Shown: positions 15,812 through 26,100, numbered from the stretch's first letter. The stretch is DNA of 64,000 nt from an uncultured Erysipelotrichaceae bacterium (GCA_902761685.1 CACWLI010000001.1:62001-126000); one strand, 5' to 3'. Notes: generated by a model not told the origin, from the letters alone. Numbers and translations: made by a program.

Positions 15812-16558
15812 ATGAAAATGAAAAAAATATTAGGTTATTTTGTTGCTATATTAGTTGCTATATTTCCAATTTTTCTAAGAGCTGAAGAAACTGCTACTAA
15901 AGTAAATTTATCAGATTATAATACTATGAATTTTGTAGAAACATTAGCTGATGAAGAAATTGAATTAAAATATAAAGACTATAAAGAAACTGATGATCAA
16001 ATAACAATTTATTTATTTAGAGGAAAGGGTTGTGGATTTTGTAGGTCATTTTTAAATTTCTTAAATGACAATGCAGAAGAATATGGAAAATATTTCAAAG
16101 TTGTTTCTTTTGAATCATGGTATGATGAAAAGAATCCTGAATTATTAGATACAATTGGAAATTTTCTAGAACAACCAGCAGGTGGGGTACCATATATAAT
16201 TATTGGCGATAAAGTTTTTGGAGGATATGCTGAAAGTTATGATGATGGTATTAAATCAGCAATAACTGATTTATACAATTCTAAAGATAGATATGATGTA
16301 TTTGAAGCTTATAATGATAGTATTAAATATCATATGAGTGATTTAACAAAGTCAGTATTATGGAATCTTGCAATTATAGCAGTTGCTACAGTAGTTATTG
16401 TTCTATTTGTTATATCAGCAAAAAATGAAATTTTAGCTGAAATGAATAAAAGAAATAGATATGTAAATACTGTAAAAAATGAAGACAAAACAGTTGAAGA
16501 AGTTCATAATAATCATAGAAAACCAGCAAAAAAATCAAATGCTAAAAAAAGGAATTAA
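15812..16558 (+). CDS. Membrane-anchored thioredoxin/glutaredoxin-like protein
   Basis: A 248-residue protein: an N-terminal signal or anchor (residues about 5-22), an extracytoplasmic thioredoxin-like domain with a redox CGFC motif at residues 71-74 (LFRGKGCGFCRSFLNF) and a cis-Pro segment GGVPYIII, then a transmembrane helix at about 182-205 and a basic cytoplasmic tail. It probably handles thiol-disulfide exchange outside the membrane. GAGAGGAG precedes the ATG. It overlaps the next gene by 20 bases; both encode redox domains, so they are likely partners. Confidence 0.75.
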   Translation: MKMKKILGYFVAILVAIFPIFLRAEETATKVNLSDYNTMNFVETLADEEIELKYKDYKETDDQITIYLFRGKGCGFCRSFLNFLNDNAEEYGKYFKVVSFESWYDEKNPELLDTIGNFLEQPAGGVPYIIIGDKVFGGYAESYDDGIKSAITDLYNSKDRYDVFEAYNDSIKYHMSDLTKSVLWNLAIIAVATVVIVLFVISAKNEILAEMNKRNRYVNTVKNEDKTVEEVHNNHRKPAKKSNAKKRN

Positions 16559-17240
16559 AGTTTTATTAATAATATTTTTATCTTTAATGGTATTAGTTGG
16601 TTGTAATGATAAAAAAACAGACGCTTATAGATTTAAAACAGAATATGAAAGTTTAAATAATACGAAGAGCGAATCTGGTAAAGTAATAAGAAGTTTAACA
16701 ATTAGTGAAAATAATCCATTTATATATAAATCTGAAGATGAAATTGTTGATTTAATTGCAAATAAAGAAACATTTATTGTATATTTTGGATTTGCATCTT
16801 GTCCATGGTGTAGAAGTATTTTACCATCACTAGTTGAAATATCACGAAAATATGGTGTGAGTACTATTTATTATGTTGATGTTAAAGAAATAAGAGATAC
16901 ATATGAATTAGTTGATAATAAACCTGTTTTAACTAAAGAGGGATCTTATGGATATTCAAAATTACTAGAATTATTATCAGATAAATTAAGTGATTATACA
17001 CTTAAGGATGAAGAAGGTAATATAATTGATGTTGGAGAAAAAAGAATATATGCTCCTAATATTGTTGGAATCATTAATGGTAAGGTTGAATATTTAGAAA
17101 CAGGTATTAGTTCATTACAAACTGATGGATATATGGAATTAACAGATGATATGATAAATGAAACTAAGGATAAATTAACTAGTGTGATTAAACCAGTTAG
17201 TGAAGCACTTAGTAGTTGTGATATTAATGTTGGATGTTAA
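16539..17240 (+). CDS. Thioredoxin-like lipoprotein
   Basis: A 233-residue predicted lipoprotein. ATG 16539 gives a good lipoprotein signal (LLIIFLSLMVLVGC lipobox, Cys at residue 22). The thioredoxin-fold domain carries CPWC in GFASCPWCRSILPSLVEI and later PNIVGIING in the cis-Pro region. The family resembles bacteriocin-accessory and PedC-like thioredoxins. The start lies inside the upstream gene, in another frame, implying coupled translation. Two further Cys residues near the C-terminus (SSCDINVGC) could form a second disulfide. Confidence 0.75.
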   Translation: MLKKGIKVLLIIFLSLMVLVGCNDKKTDAYRFKTEYESLNNTKSESGKVIRSLTISENNPFIYKSEDEIVDLIANKETFIVYFGFASCPWCRSILPSLVEISRKYGVSTIYYVDVKEIRDTYELVDNKPVLTKEGSYGYSKLLELLSDKLSDYTLKDEEGNIIDVGEKRIYAPNIVGIINGKVEYLETGISSLQTDGYMELTDDMINETKDKLTSVIKPVSEALSSCDINVGC

Positions 17241-17242
17241 GT

Positions 17243-17270
17243 AAAGTAAACAGTAAATGTTTACTTTTTT
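17243..17270 (+). terminator. Intrinsic terminator
   Basis: AAAGTAAACA (17243-17252) pairs with TGTTTACTTT (17258-17267), followed by T residues. Confidence 0.85.
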
Positions 17271-17323
17271 TATTATATAAATTATTAATTTATTATATAA
17301 TCCTAATATATGGAGATGATAGT

Positions 17324-18130
17324 ATGAAAACAGTTGTTATAACTGGAAGTGCTCGTGGTCTTGGATTTGAAATGGCAAAAGTATTTAAAAAAAATAATTA
17401 CAACGTAGTAATTAGTGATTTAAATAATGATAATTTGAAATTAGCATGTGATGAATTAAATAAAATTGAAAGCAATTCTAAAGTAATATATAAAGTATGT
17501 AATGTAGTGAATAGTGAAGATATTATTGAATTAATAAAGTATAGTGTAAATGAGTTTGAAAGTATTGATATATGGATTAATAATGCAGGTATAAATCAGC
17601 CTAATAAAGCAATTTGGGAGTTATCAACAGATGAAATTGAAACTATATTAAATGTTGATTTAAAAGGTACAATAATAGCATCCAATTTAGTTATGAAAAG
17701 AATGATTAAACAGCATAGTGGAGCAATTTATAATGTTGAAGGATATGGAAGTAATAATGCAACTATGTTAGGTTTATCTATGTATGGAACAGCTAAAAGA
17801 GCTATAACATATTTTACAGAAGCACTTGCTAAAGAATGTGAAACAACAAAAAATGGAGTAATAATTGGTAAGTTAAGTCCTGGTATTATGATTACAGATT
17901 TTATTACTAATGCGCTTGTAAATAAAGAAAAGATAGAGTTAGATGAAAAAACTAAAAAAGTATATAATATATTAGCAGATTATCCAGATACAGTAGCAAA
18001 CTTTTTAGTTAATGGAATTATTAATAATAAGAAAAATAATGCTAAAATTGATTGGCTTCCAAATAGAAAAGCTGCTTGGAGATTTATGACTAGTGCTTTT
18101 AATAAAAGAGATTTTTTTAAGGACAAATAA
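17324..18130 (+). CDS. Short-chain dehydrogenase/reductase (SDR)
   Basis: A 268-residue classical SDR: the Rossmann motif TGSARGLG near the N-terminus, NNAG after strand 4, and the catalytic YGTAK (Tyr-x-x-x-Lys). The usual Ser ahead of the Tyr is not obvious; the region reads NVEGYGSNNATMLGLSMYGTAK. The acidic residue after strand 2 (VVISDLNNDN) favours NAD(H). ATG 17324 follows TGGAG; the frame runs back to 17234 without a ribosome site. TATAAT at 17296-17301 provides a promoter. Substrate unknown. Confidence 0.85.
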   Translation: MKTVVITGSARGLGFEMAKVFKKNNYNVVISDLNNDNLKLACDELNKIESNSKVIYKVCNVVNSEDIIELIKYSVNEFESIDIWINNAGINQPNKAIWELSTDEIETILNVDLKGTIIASNLVMKRMIKQHSGAIYNVEGYGSNNATMLGLSMYGTAKRAITYFTEALAKECETTKNGVIIGKLSPGIMITDFITNALVNKEKIELDEKTKKVYNILADYPDTVANFLVNGIINNKKNNAKIDWLPNRKAAWRFMTSAFNKRDFFKDK

Positions 18131-18157
18131 AAACTTCAAATTGATTTGAAGTTTTTT
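18131..18157. terminator. Bidirectional terminator between convergent genes
   Basis: AAACTTCAAA (18131-18140) pairs with TTTGAAGTTT (18145-18154), with a T run on the plus side and an A run on the other, so it can serve both the SDR gene and the minus-strand permease. Confidence 0.85.
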
Positions 18158-18162
18158 GTTTA

Positions 18163-19686
18163 TTAAAGAATTGTTGGAACTAAGAAATAAATCATAAATA
18201 ATATAAATACAATTATTGTAATTATTGTTATATCTGAATGAGGTTTTATTTTCTTTACTCCTAATTTATATGATATTAAATCTGTTAAATAAATTACAAC
18301 ATCTAATAATACATAAGTTACAATACCAACTCCAATACCTTTAGTAATTGAATATGCAAGAACCATTGTAATAATTGTCATAAATGCAGGTATAGCATTT
18401 TTAATATTATTGAAATCGATATTTTTTACATTTTTCATCATTAGTACTCCAACATAGATTAATGCACAAGAGGCAGCTGCAGATGGAATGAATGCAAATA
18501 GAGGAAGTAAAAATAGTGATAGTAGGAATAATATTGCAGTAGTAAGAGCAGTTAAACCGGTTTTACCACCTGCTGATACACCAGTTCCACTTTCTACAAA
18601 AGTTGTAACAGTACTTGTACCACATAGAGCACCTGTTATTGTAGCAATACTATCAGCATACATCATTTTACCATAATTGATTGGTTTACCATCTTCATCT
18701 AGCAGGTTTGCATTAGAACAACATCCTACAACTGTTCCCATTGTGTCAAACATATCTATCATAGCAAATGAAACAATTAACATAATTGATGTCATAAATG
18801 AACCTTCTGGTAATTTAAAACCTCCATTAAATAGTGATAAGAATACAGTATTATCACCACTAAAAAATGCACTTATATTTTCCCAAAACTTCCAACTTAT
18901 TCCAGGAACACTACCTGATAATACAGATAAGTCAGCAACACCTAGTGGAATAGAAAGCACTGTAGCTGCTATTATTCCAAGTATTACAGATCCTTTAACT
19001 TTATAGTGTGATAAAACTCCTATTACAAGTAAACCAAATATAGCAACAATTGCCATACAAGCATCTCCACCTTTTTGCCATAATTCTGGATTGTTAAAAT
19101 CAATAAGTTGAAGAAGTGTAAATTGATTGTCTATTATTATGTGAGCATTTTGTAAACCAATAAATGCAATAAATAATCCAATACCAACAGAGATACTAGT
19201 TCTTACTGCCTTTGGCATACCATCAAATATTTTTTCTCTAAGAGATATTAATTCATGAGTCCTTTTATTTCTCCCACATGGAATAAAAGAAAGAAGTAAG
19301 AATATGATTCCACTTATGAATACAAGTGCCATTGCATTTCCATAAGAGTAACCAAATCCCATTGCACCACCAACGATTGTTCCAACCATTGCATTTAGTC
19401 CCATACCTGGTGCTTGTGCTAATGGCATTTTAGCAAGTAGTGCCATTAATAATGTTCCGATGAATGCTCCTATAGCAGTAGCAATAAATACACTAGCAAA
19501 TCTTGGATCATTTACGCCACCCCATAAGATATTATTTGGATTAACTATCAAGATATAAGCCATAGCAAGAAATGTTGTTAGACCAGCAAATATTTCTGTC
19601 TTTTTATTTGATTGTCTTTCGCTAATAGAGAAGAAAGAATCTAATTTGCTAGCTTTCTTTTTTTTGTTTTTCAAAAAAACACACAC
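18163..19686 (-). CDS. NCS2/AzgA-family purine permease (guanine/hypoxanthine)
   Basis: A polytopic permease of about 500 residues with AzgA/PbuG signatures: GLTTFLAMAYILIVNPNNIL, APGMGLNAMVG, VSFAMIDMFDTMGTVVG and SGTGVSAGGKTGLTAL. It imports hypoxanthine, guanine or adenine with protons. The guanine-type riboswitch upstream argues for guanine/hypoxanthine. The start is uncertain: GTG 19686 overlaps the AGAAAGG site, whereas in-frame TTG at 19674 (giving LKNKKKK) lies 11 bases after it. It is followed by a bidirectional terminator. Confidence 0.9.
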   Translation of the reverse strand: MCVFLKNKKKKASKLDSFFSISERQSNKKTEIFAGLTTFLAMAYILIVNPNNILWGGVNDPRFASVFIATAIGAFIGTLLMALLAKMPLAQAPGMGLNAMVGTIVGGAMGFGYSYGNAMALVFISGIIFLLLSFIPCGRNKRTHELISLREKIFDGMPKAVRTSISVGIGLFIAFIGLQNAHIIIDNQFTLLQLIDFNNPELWQKGGDACMAIVAIFGLLVIGVLSHYKVKGSVILGIIAATVLSIPLGVADLSVLSGSVPGISWKFWENISAFFSGDNTVFLSLFNGGFKLPEGSFMTSIMLIVSFAMIDMFDTMGTVVGCCSNANLLDEDGKPINYGKMMYADSIATITGALCGTSTVTTFVESGTGVSAGGKTGLTALTTAILFLLSLFLLPLFAFIPSAAASCALIYVGVLMMKNVKNIDFNNIKNAIPAFMTIITMVLAYSITKGIGVGIVTYVLLDVVIYLTDLISYKLGVKKIKPHSDITIITIIVFILFMIYFLVPTIL

Positions 19687-19699
19687 CTTTCTGGAAAAT

Positions 19700-19725
19700 A
19701 AAAAAGCTTACACCAGTGATGTAAG
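19700..19725 (-). terminator. Riboswitch expression-platform terminator
   Basis: On the minus strand CTTACA (19725-19720) pairs with TGTAAG (19712-19707), followed by a T run (19705-19699). The preceding ATAGTC (19731-19726 region) is complementary to GACTAT in the aptamer's 3' side, which offers an antiterminator alternative. Confidence 0.75.
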
Positions 19726-19753
19726 ACTATTTTTCAGAAGAAGAAATGTTATC

Positions 19754-19824
19754 AAGTCATAGTCCATTCATTTAAGGTGAATTGGGTAGAAACGCTTAGA
19801 CCATATTTCTAAGCATATATGACT
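19754..19824 (-). ncRNA. Purine riboswitch aptamer, guanine type
   Basis: Reading the minus strand: P1 AGTCATA (19824-19818) with TATGACT (19761-19755); P2 GCTTAGA and TCTAAGC with loop AATATGG; junction GTTTCTACC; P3 CAATTCA and TGAATGG; then ACTATGACT. This matches the purine aptamer in every conserved block. The junction base that pairs with the ligand is C (in GGACTATG), the guanine/hypoxanthine specificity, rather than the U of adenine switches. Ligand binding should favour the downstream terminator and shut off the permease gene. Confidence 0.95.
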
Positions 19825-19841
19825 ATTTATTTTCCACTTAA

Positions 19842-19870
19842 ATTATTACATAAAAAAATTTAAAAATCAA
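19842..19870 (-). promoter_or_regulatory. Promoter of the purine permease transcript
   Basis: On the minus strand TTGATT (19870-19865), 17-base spacer, AATAAT (19847-19842) with extended TGT at 19850-19848. Transcription would start near 19835, just ahead of the aptamer. Confidence 0.65.
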
Positions 19871-19873
19871 TAT

Positions 19874-20707
19874 TTATTTATATATATTATTTATTGTTTT
19901 AATTGCATCTAACACTATATTTAATGATTTATCTTCTTTATCTGTTAATGGATTAAATTCAACTATATCTAGTGAAACAATTTCAAGTTCCTTATTAAAT
20001 CTTGCAAATGCTTTTAATGCTTCTTCTTTAGTAATACCTAAATCCCATCTACTTGGAACATTTACTCCAGGGCATTCTTTGTCATTTATAGCATCGATAT
20101 CAAAACTAACATGAACACTATTAGTTCTACTTTTCATATATTCAATTGCTTCATTTATTGCTTTATCTATTCCAACTTCATTAATGTATTGATAAGTAAA
20201 AGTTTTAATATTATATTTATCTATTAATTCTTGTTCAGGATCATCAATATCATTTATACCAAATAATATAACATTTTTATAATCCACTTTTATTTCATCT
20301 TGATATAATTTTGTAAGTTCATCTTGACCAAATCCCATAGAAGCAGCAAGTGGATATCCATGTATATTAAAAGTAGTAGTAGTTTTATTTGTATTAATAT
20401 CTGGATGTGTATCTAGCCATATTACTCCTAAATTTTTATTATTGGCATGACTTCCCGCTAATGAACCAATCCCAAGAGCATGATCTCCTCCAAGAGTGAC
20501 AGGAATAAAACCTTCTTTTTGATATTTATCAACACAAGAAGCAAGTTCTTTGTCCCCGTTTATTACTGTTTCTAAATCAGTATCATATTTTTTAATATCT
20601 ATAATTTTATCTATATTAGTATAATTGTTTAATTTTTCAATTCCCTTATCAGCACCTTCGACATGACATCCATCTTTCATAGGAAATCCTATATATTTTA
20701 ATTTCAT
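19874..20707 (-). CDS. Arginase/agmatinase-family ureohydrolase
   Basis: A 277-residue ureohydrolase-fold enzyme. Dimanganese ligands are visible in GGDHALGIGS, WLDTHPDINT (usual DAHxD) and SFDIDAINDKECPGVN. The length and the HGYPLAASMGFG segment fit arginase (rocF-like; arginine to ornithine and urea), but agmatinase or formimidoylglutamase activity cannot be excluded from sequence. AGGTGA precedes the ATG on the minus strand. It stands alone, divergent from 20790, with no arginine-pathway genes nearby. Confidence 0.82.
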   Translation of the reverse strand: MKLKYIGFPMKDGCHVEGADKGIEKLNNYTNIDKIIDIKKYDTDLETVINGDKELASCVDKYQKEGFIPVTLGGDHALGIGSLAGSHANNKNLGVIWLDTHPDINTNKTTTTFNIHGYPLAASMGFGQDELTKLYQDEIKVDYKNVILFGINDIDDPEQELIDKYNIKTFTYQYINEVGIDKAINEAIEYMKSRTNSVHVSFDIDAINDKECPGVNVPSRWDLGITKEEALKAFARFNKELEIVSLDIVEFNPLTDKEDKSLNIVLDAIKTINNIYK

Positions 20708-20789
20708 AAAAAATCACCTAAATCATTATAACATATAAAACCAATAATTGGAAAAATTAAATAGATTATTTTTTACATAATAATATTAG

Positions 20790-21179
20790 GTGATTTATAT
20801 AAAAAAGATACTTATATTCTTTTGTTTTTTCTTTTTATTTAATACATTAGAAATAGACTCTAATAGTGATAAATTATTGTTATATGATAAAAGTAAAATA
20901 CATGAAGAAAACAATTACAAAGTATATTTTAGAAATACAAATTCAAAAGAATTAAATGAGTTACTAAATATTTTAGATATTAGAGTATTAAGTTATATAA
21001 TTGATGATAAAAAATATTATGCAAGAAATATAGATGAACTTACAAATATTTATTTAAAAGATAAATCGTTAAGTGAAAAAATATATTATGAGAGTAATGG
21101 ATTTTATATAGATGGAGTAAACATTGTATGTGAAAATAATGAATTAATAAAATTAGAAAGTTTAATTAACGTATATTAA
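20790..21179 (+). CDS. Small exported hypothetical protein with unusual start
   Basis: A protein of about 129 residues with an N-terminal hydrophobic signal (KKILIFFCFFFLFNTL) and a charged C-terminal part. No family recognised. There is no in-frame ATG at the front: GGTGATTTATATA occupies the position where neighbours have GGTGATTTATATG. The start is either GTG 20790, close after a -10-like CATAAT (20776-20781), or a non-standard ATA/ATT. It lies 48 bases upstream of the next gene and could be cotranscribed with it. Confidence 0.5.
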   Translation: MIYIKKILIFFCFFFLFNTLEIDSNSDKLLLYDKSKIHEENNYKVYFRNTNSKELNELLNILDIRVLSYIIDDKKYYARNIDELTNIYLKDKSLSEKIYYESNGFYIDGVNIVCENNELIKLESLINVY

Positions 21180-21227
21180 TAAAATGATAATTATGTTAGA
21201 ATAAAACTATAATAGGAGTAGTGAATT

Positions 21228-23108
21228 ATGAAAAAAAATAATAGTATATTAATTACAATTATAGTTTTATTATTACTAGTAATAGCTTTTTTAGTTGCAT
21301 ATATCTATAATAATAAGAATGATGTTGTTGATATTAAAAATAAAAATATGGTTGATTATAATGAGTATTATATTCCAAAAGTAGATGAAGATGGAAATGT
21401 TGAAGAAGTTAAAATAGATTTAACTAATGCACAGGCTTTAGAAGAAGACAATTTAACATCAAAAGATAAAAAATTAATAATATATTATGATCGTAATAAT
21501 GAAGAGTTTTGCTATTCAAATTCAAATGATATGTGTGGAAATAAAAGTATAGTTATTGAAACAGAAACTGAAGAAGCATATAGATTAGACTACTATTCAA
21601 ATAAATATGTATTATATAAAGATAACAATAAAATAAAAATATATAATAATGATGAAGCTAAATCATATATTGTAGATTTGAGAAGTGATTATTTTGATTA
21701 TAGGTTAGCAGTAGATGAAATGACAAAAAAGGTAATTGGTATTATTTACACTGAAAGTGAAAGTGGTAATGATAGTTATTATTCTTTTGATACAGGTAAA
21801 GTTTTATATGATAAAAAATATAGTTCATTATCTGTTGTATCTGAAAAATATCTATTTGGAAGAATATCAAAGTGTACAGAAAACAATGGATGTGAAACTT
21901 TAAAAGTAGAGTTATTGAATCCAAAAAATGAAGAAATTTATTTAAGCGAAGATAATATAGGAATAGATAATTATTATCCTGAACTTGAGTTTAGAATTTT
22001 TGCTAATAGTAAAGGTAGTTTTGTTTATTTAAGTAAATTTGAAGCTGAAGAAGAAATACTTAAAATATATAACAAAAATCTTGATGTTATATTAACATTT
22101 GATGGATTGTTTGATACTGATATTGATATTTCTAGTAATGGTACATTATATATTATTGATAATAGTGTTGTTAAAGAATATGATTCAAATGGCAAAGTTA
22201 TTAATACAAGTAAAACTTATGATAAAGTTTATCAAGTAATAAGTGATTATTTTGTAGTTATTAGTAATGATAAATTATATTTAACAACTATGGATGAAAA
22301 AAATATTGAAATTTGTGATTGGAAGAAAAATTATTTTTATCATTCTGCTTTATCTGGTTGGTATAGAGAAAATGGAAAATATGGTATTTATTTAATAGTA
22401 CAAAATGATATTACTACAAAAGAAGAGGTATATGATTACTTTAAGGATAAAGAAAGTGAAGATTTTGAAAGTATTGAAGATTTAGAAGATTATGATTTAG
22501 GATATGAATATTATTATATTCCTAGTACAAATGAAGTTGGTAGAATTCCAACTTATATAGGAGGTTATGCAAAACCAGTTTTATATTTGTATCCACAAAA
22601 AGAAACTAAAGTTACAATAACATTTGACCATCCAGAAAGACTAACAACAACATATCCAAAATATAATAATAGTTGGGTTGTTTATGCAAAACCAAATGGT
22701 GATTTAAGAGATTTAAATGATAAATATTATTATGCATTATATTGGGAAGAAAACTTGAATCATAAAGTTGATTTTAGTGAAGGATTTTATGTTACAAAAG
22801 ATAATGCAATTGAATTTTTAGAAAGTAAGCTTTCTTATATTGGATTAAATAATAAGGAAAGAAATGAATTTATTATGTATTGGTTACCAATATTAGAAAA
22901 GAATAAAAAGAATTTAGTTTATTTTGAACTTACAAGTGAAAGAAATAAATATAGTAATATTAATATTAGCCCAAAACCAGATTCAATGTTAAGAATTGCA
23001 ATTCATATTAAAAAAGTAAATAGTATAATTAATATAAAAGAAGAAAAATTAACTAAATTTAATAGAACAGGATTTAGTGTAGTTGAGTGGGGTGGAGTTT
23101 TATATTAG
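21228..23108 (+). CDS. Membrane-anchored surface protein with KPVLYLYP domain
   Basis: A 626-residue protein with an N-terminal transmembrane anchor (residues about 6-26), a long acidic, repeat-like middle region resembling a beta-propeller (recurring short strands with Tyr/Asp), and a C-terminal domain of about 170 residues beginning KPVLYLYPQKETKV and including YPKYNNSWVVYAKPNGDL and YYYALYWEENL. I recognise this last block as a widespread uncharacterised extracytoplasmic domain, not an enzyme I can name. AGGAG precedes the ATG. Probably faces outward. Confidence 0.65.
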   Translation: MKKNNSILITIIVLLLLVIAFLVAYIYNNKNDVVDIKNKNMVDYNEYYIPKVDEDGNVEEVKIDLTNAQALEEDNLTSKDKKLIIYYDRNNEEFCYSNSNDMCGNKSIVIETETEEAYRLDYYSNKYVLYKDNNKIKIYNNDEAKSYIVDLRSDYFDYRLAVDEMTKKVIGIIYTESESGNDSYYSFDTGKVLYDKKYSSLSVVSEKYLFGRISKCTENNGCETLKVELLNPKNEEIYLSEDNIGIDNYYPELEFRIFANSKGSFVYLSKFEAEEEILKIYNKNLDVILTFDGLFDTDIDISSNGTLYIIDNSVVKEYDSNGKVINTSKTYDKVYQVISDYFVVISNDKLYLTTMDEKNIEICDWKKNYFYHSALSGWYRENGKYGIYLIVQNDITTKEEVYDYFKDKESEDFESIEDLEDYDLGYEYYYIPSTNEVGRIPTYIGGYAKPVLYLYPQKETKVTITFDHPERLTTTYPKYNNSWVVYAKPNGDLRDLNDKYYYALYWEENLNHKVDFSEGFYVTKDNAIEFLESKLSYIGLNNKERNEFIMYWLPILEKNKKNLVYFELTSERNKYSNINISPKPDSMLRIAIHIKKVNSIINIKEEKLTKFNRTGFSVVEWGGVLY

Positions 23109-23139
23109 AAATAAGTAGTAAACTTATTTCTTTTTTTTT
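23108..23139 (+). terminator. Intrinsic terminator
   Basis: GAAATAAGT (23108-23116) pairs with ACTTATTTC (23122-23130), followed by nine T residues. Confidence 0.88.
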
Positions 23140-23175
23140 GTACTATTTTGTAATATAATTAATCTAGGTGATAAA

Positions 23176-26100
23176 ATGAAAAAGAGTTATATAATTGATG
23201 GAAATGAAGCTGCTGCTAGAGGATCATATTTATTTAGTGAAGTATGTGGTATATATCCAATAACACCAGCTAGTCCTATGGCAACACTTACTGATAAATG
23301 GAGCAGTGCTGGAAAATTAAATTTGTTTAATGATACAGTTAAGGTGATTGAAATGCAAAGTGAAGCTGGAGCTGCCGCAGTAACACATGGTGCTCTTCAA
23401 GCAGGAAGTCTTGCAACAACATTTACTGCTTCACAAGGATTATTGTTAATGATACCAACCATGTATAAAATGGCTGGAGAAATGTTACCAGGTGTTATAC
23501 ATGTAGCTGCACGTAGTTTAGCAACTCATGCATTATCAATATTTGGTGATCATCAAGATATTTATGCTACTCGTAGTACAGGATTTTGTATGTTAGCATC
23601 TTCTTCTGTACAGGATGCATATTATATGGCAATTGTTTCACATTTATCTGCAATTGAAGGGTCTTTACCATTTTTACATTTCTTCGACGGATTTAGAACT
23701 TCACATGAATTAAATAAAGTTGAAGTTTTAGAAGATGAAGAAGTATTAAAACTTGTTGATTATGACAAAGTATATGATTTTAAAAATAGAGCATTAAATT
23801 TAGGAAAAGAAATAACTCGTGGTACTTCAGAAACAGGAGATGTTTATTTCCAAAATACTGAAATAAGAAATAAATATTACAATGCTATTCCTGATATAGT
23901 TAATTCTAATATGGAACGCATTAATAAACTTGCAGGAACTAATTATAAACCATTCAATTATTATGGAGATGAAAATGCAACTCATGTAATTATAGCAATG
24001 GGTAGTGTTTGTGATTCGGTTAAAACTGTAGTTGATTATTTAAATAAAAATGGAAAAAAGACTGGTCTAGTTGAAGTTCATTTATATAGACCATTTAGTC
24101 GTGAATATTTAAGTAATGTTTTACCACAAAGTGTAAAGGTAGTGTCTGTACTTGACAGAACAAAAGAAAGTGGAAGTACTGGTGAACCATTATATTTAGA
24201 TATTGTAGAAGCTTTAAAAGATAAAAACATTAAAATATATGGTGGTAGATATGGCTTGTCTAGTAAAGATGTTCCACTTAAAGATATAAATGGTGTGTTT
24301 GAAAACATGTTTAATAATAAACCTAAAAATAACTTTACAATTGGAATAGTTGACGATGTAACTAATTTAAGCTTAGAACCAAAAGAAATAGATATAAAAC
24401 CAGATTATAAAGAAATAAAAGTTTATGGGTTTGGATCAGATGGAATGGTTGGAGCTAGTAAAAACTTTATGAAAGTTTTAGGTGACAGAGAAGATAATTA
24501 CGTTCAAGGATATTTTGAATATGATTCAAAGAAAAGTGGAGGAGTTACGATTTCTCACTTAAGAGTTGGACCTACAAAAATAAATGCTCCATATTTTTTA
24601 ACTAATCCAGATTTTGTAGTAGTATCAAAAGATATATATTTAAATAAATATTATTGCTTAAAAGATATAAAAGAAAATGGTACTTTATTAATATCTAGTA
24701 ATAAAAATGATAGTGAATTAAATAGTTTAATTAGTTATCAAAATAAAAAAGACATAGTAGAAAAAAATATTAAAGTATATATTGCAAATTTAGATGAACT
24801 AAATGAAAAATATTCATTACGTGGAAAAATCAACAATGTAATATGTATGTATATGTTAAAGATTAGTGGATATGATAAAGCTGAAATAGAAGATTTTAAA
24901 AAGTTAGTTGAAAAAACATATGCTTCTAAAGGAGAAAATGTAGTTAATAATAATATAGGTGCTATAAATGAAGGACTTAAATATTTAGAAGAAATTAATA
25001 ACAAGATATTTACATTAATTGAAGATAAAGATGAAGAAGTTAATTTTACAGATGAAATACTAAAACTAAGAGGAAATTTATTAAAAGTATCAGATTTTGA
25101 ACATTATAAAGATGGTACTTTTGAAGGCGGAACAGCTAAAAGTGATAAAAGAAAAATTGCACCACTTGTTCCTAAATGGTGTAGTGGTAATTGTATAGAA
25201 TGTAATCAATGTGCATTTGTATGTCCTCATGCTTGTATTAGACCATTTTCACTTACAGATAGCGAACTTATTGATGCTCACTTAGATAAAGATGAAACAA
25301 TTCCAAGTATGGGTGAAAAAGATAAAAATTTCTATATGGCTATAAATGAAGCTAATTGTACAGGATGTGGATTATGTATTAGTGCTTGTCCTGGTAAGAA
25401 TGGTGAAAAAGCATTAACTAGTGGTAATTATAGTGAAAGACATGATAAGATTAGTGAATATTTATTTGATAATCATGAAAATGTAACACCATTCAACAAG
25501 TATACAGTTAAAGGTATTGGATTTAGAAAACCTTATTTTGAATTTTCTGGAGCTTGTGCAGGATGTGGAGAAGCAGCATATATTAAATTGATTACTGAAT
25601 TATATGGTAAGAATATGGTTATAGCAAATGCAACAGGATGTTCTTCAATATATGGTGGTTCGCTTCCATTAACACCATATAAGATTCCATGGATGAATTC
25701 ATTATTTGAGGATAATGCTGAATTTGGATTTGGAATTCATATGAGTTATAAAAAAACACGTGAAAGAATTAAAAAGTTAATGTATAAATATAAAGATGAA
25801 GTATCACCAGAAGTCAAAGCTACTTTTAGAGAGTGGATTGATAATATGGATGATGATGATTTAACTTATGCAATAAAAGAAAAATTAGAAAATAGTTTAA
25901 TACCAGATGAACTTAAAAGAATGCTTGACTATATTCCAAGTAGAAATGTATGGATTCTAGGTGGAGATGGATGGGCATATGATATTGGATATGGTGGACT
26001 TGATCATGTTCTTCATAGTAATGAAAATATTAATATAATGGTTCTTGATACAGAAGTATATTCTAATACTGGAGGACAAAAATCTAAATCTACTAGAATA

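Noticed and set aside
18488..19006. Two plus-strand open frames antisense to the purine permease
   Set aside because: They lie wholly opposite a well-supported permease gene, have no ribosome sites and encode proteins without recognisable features.
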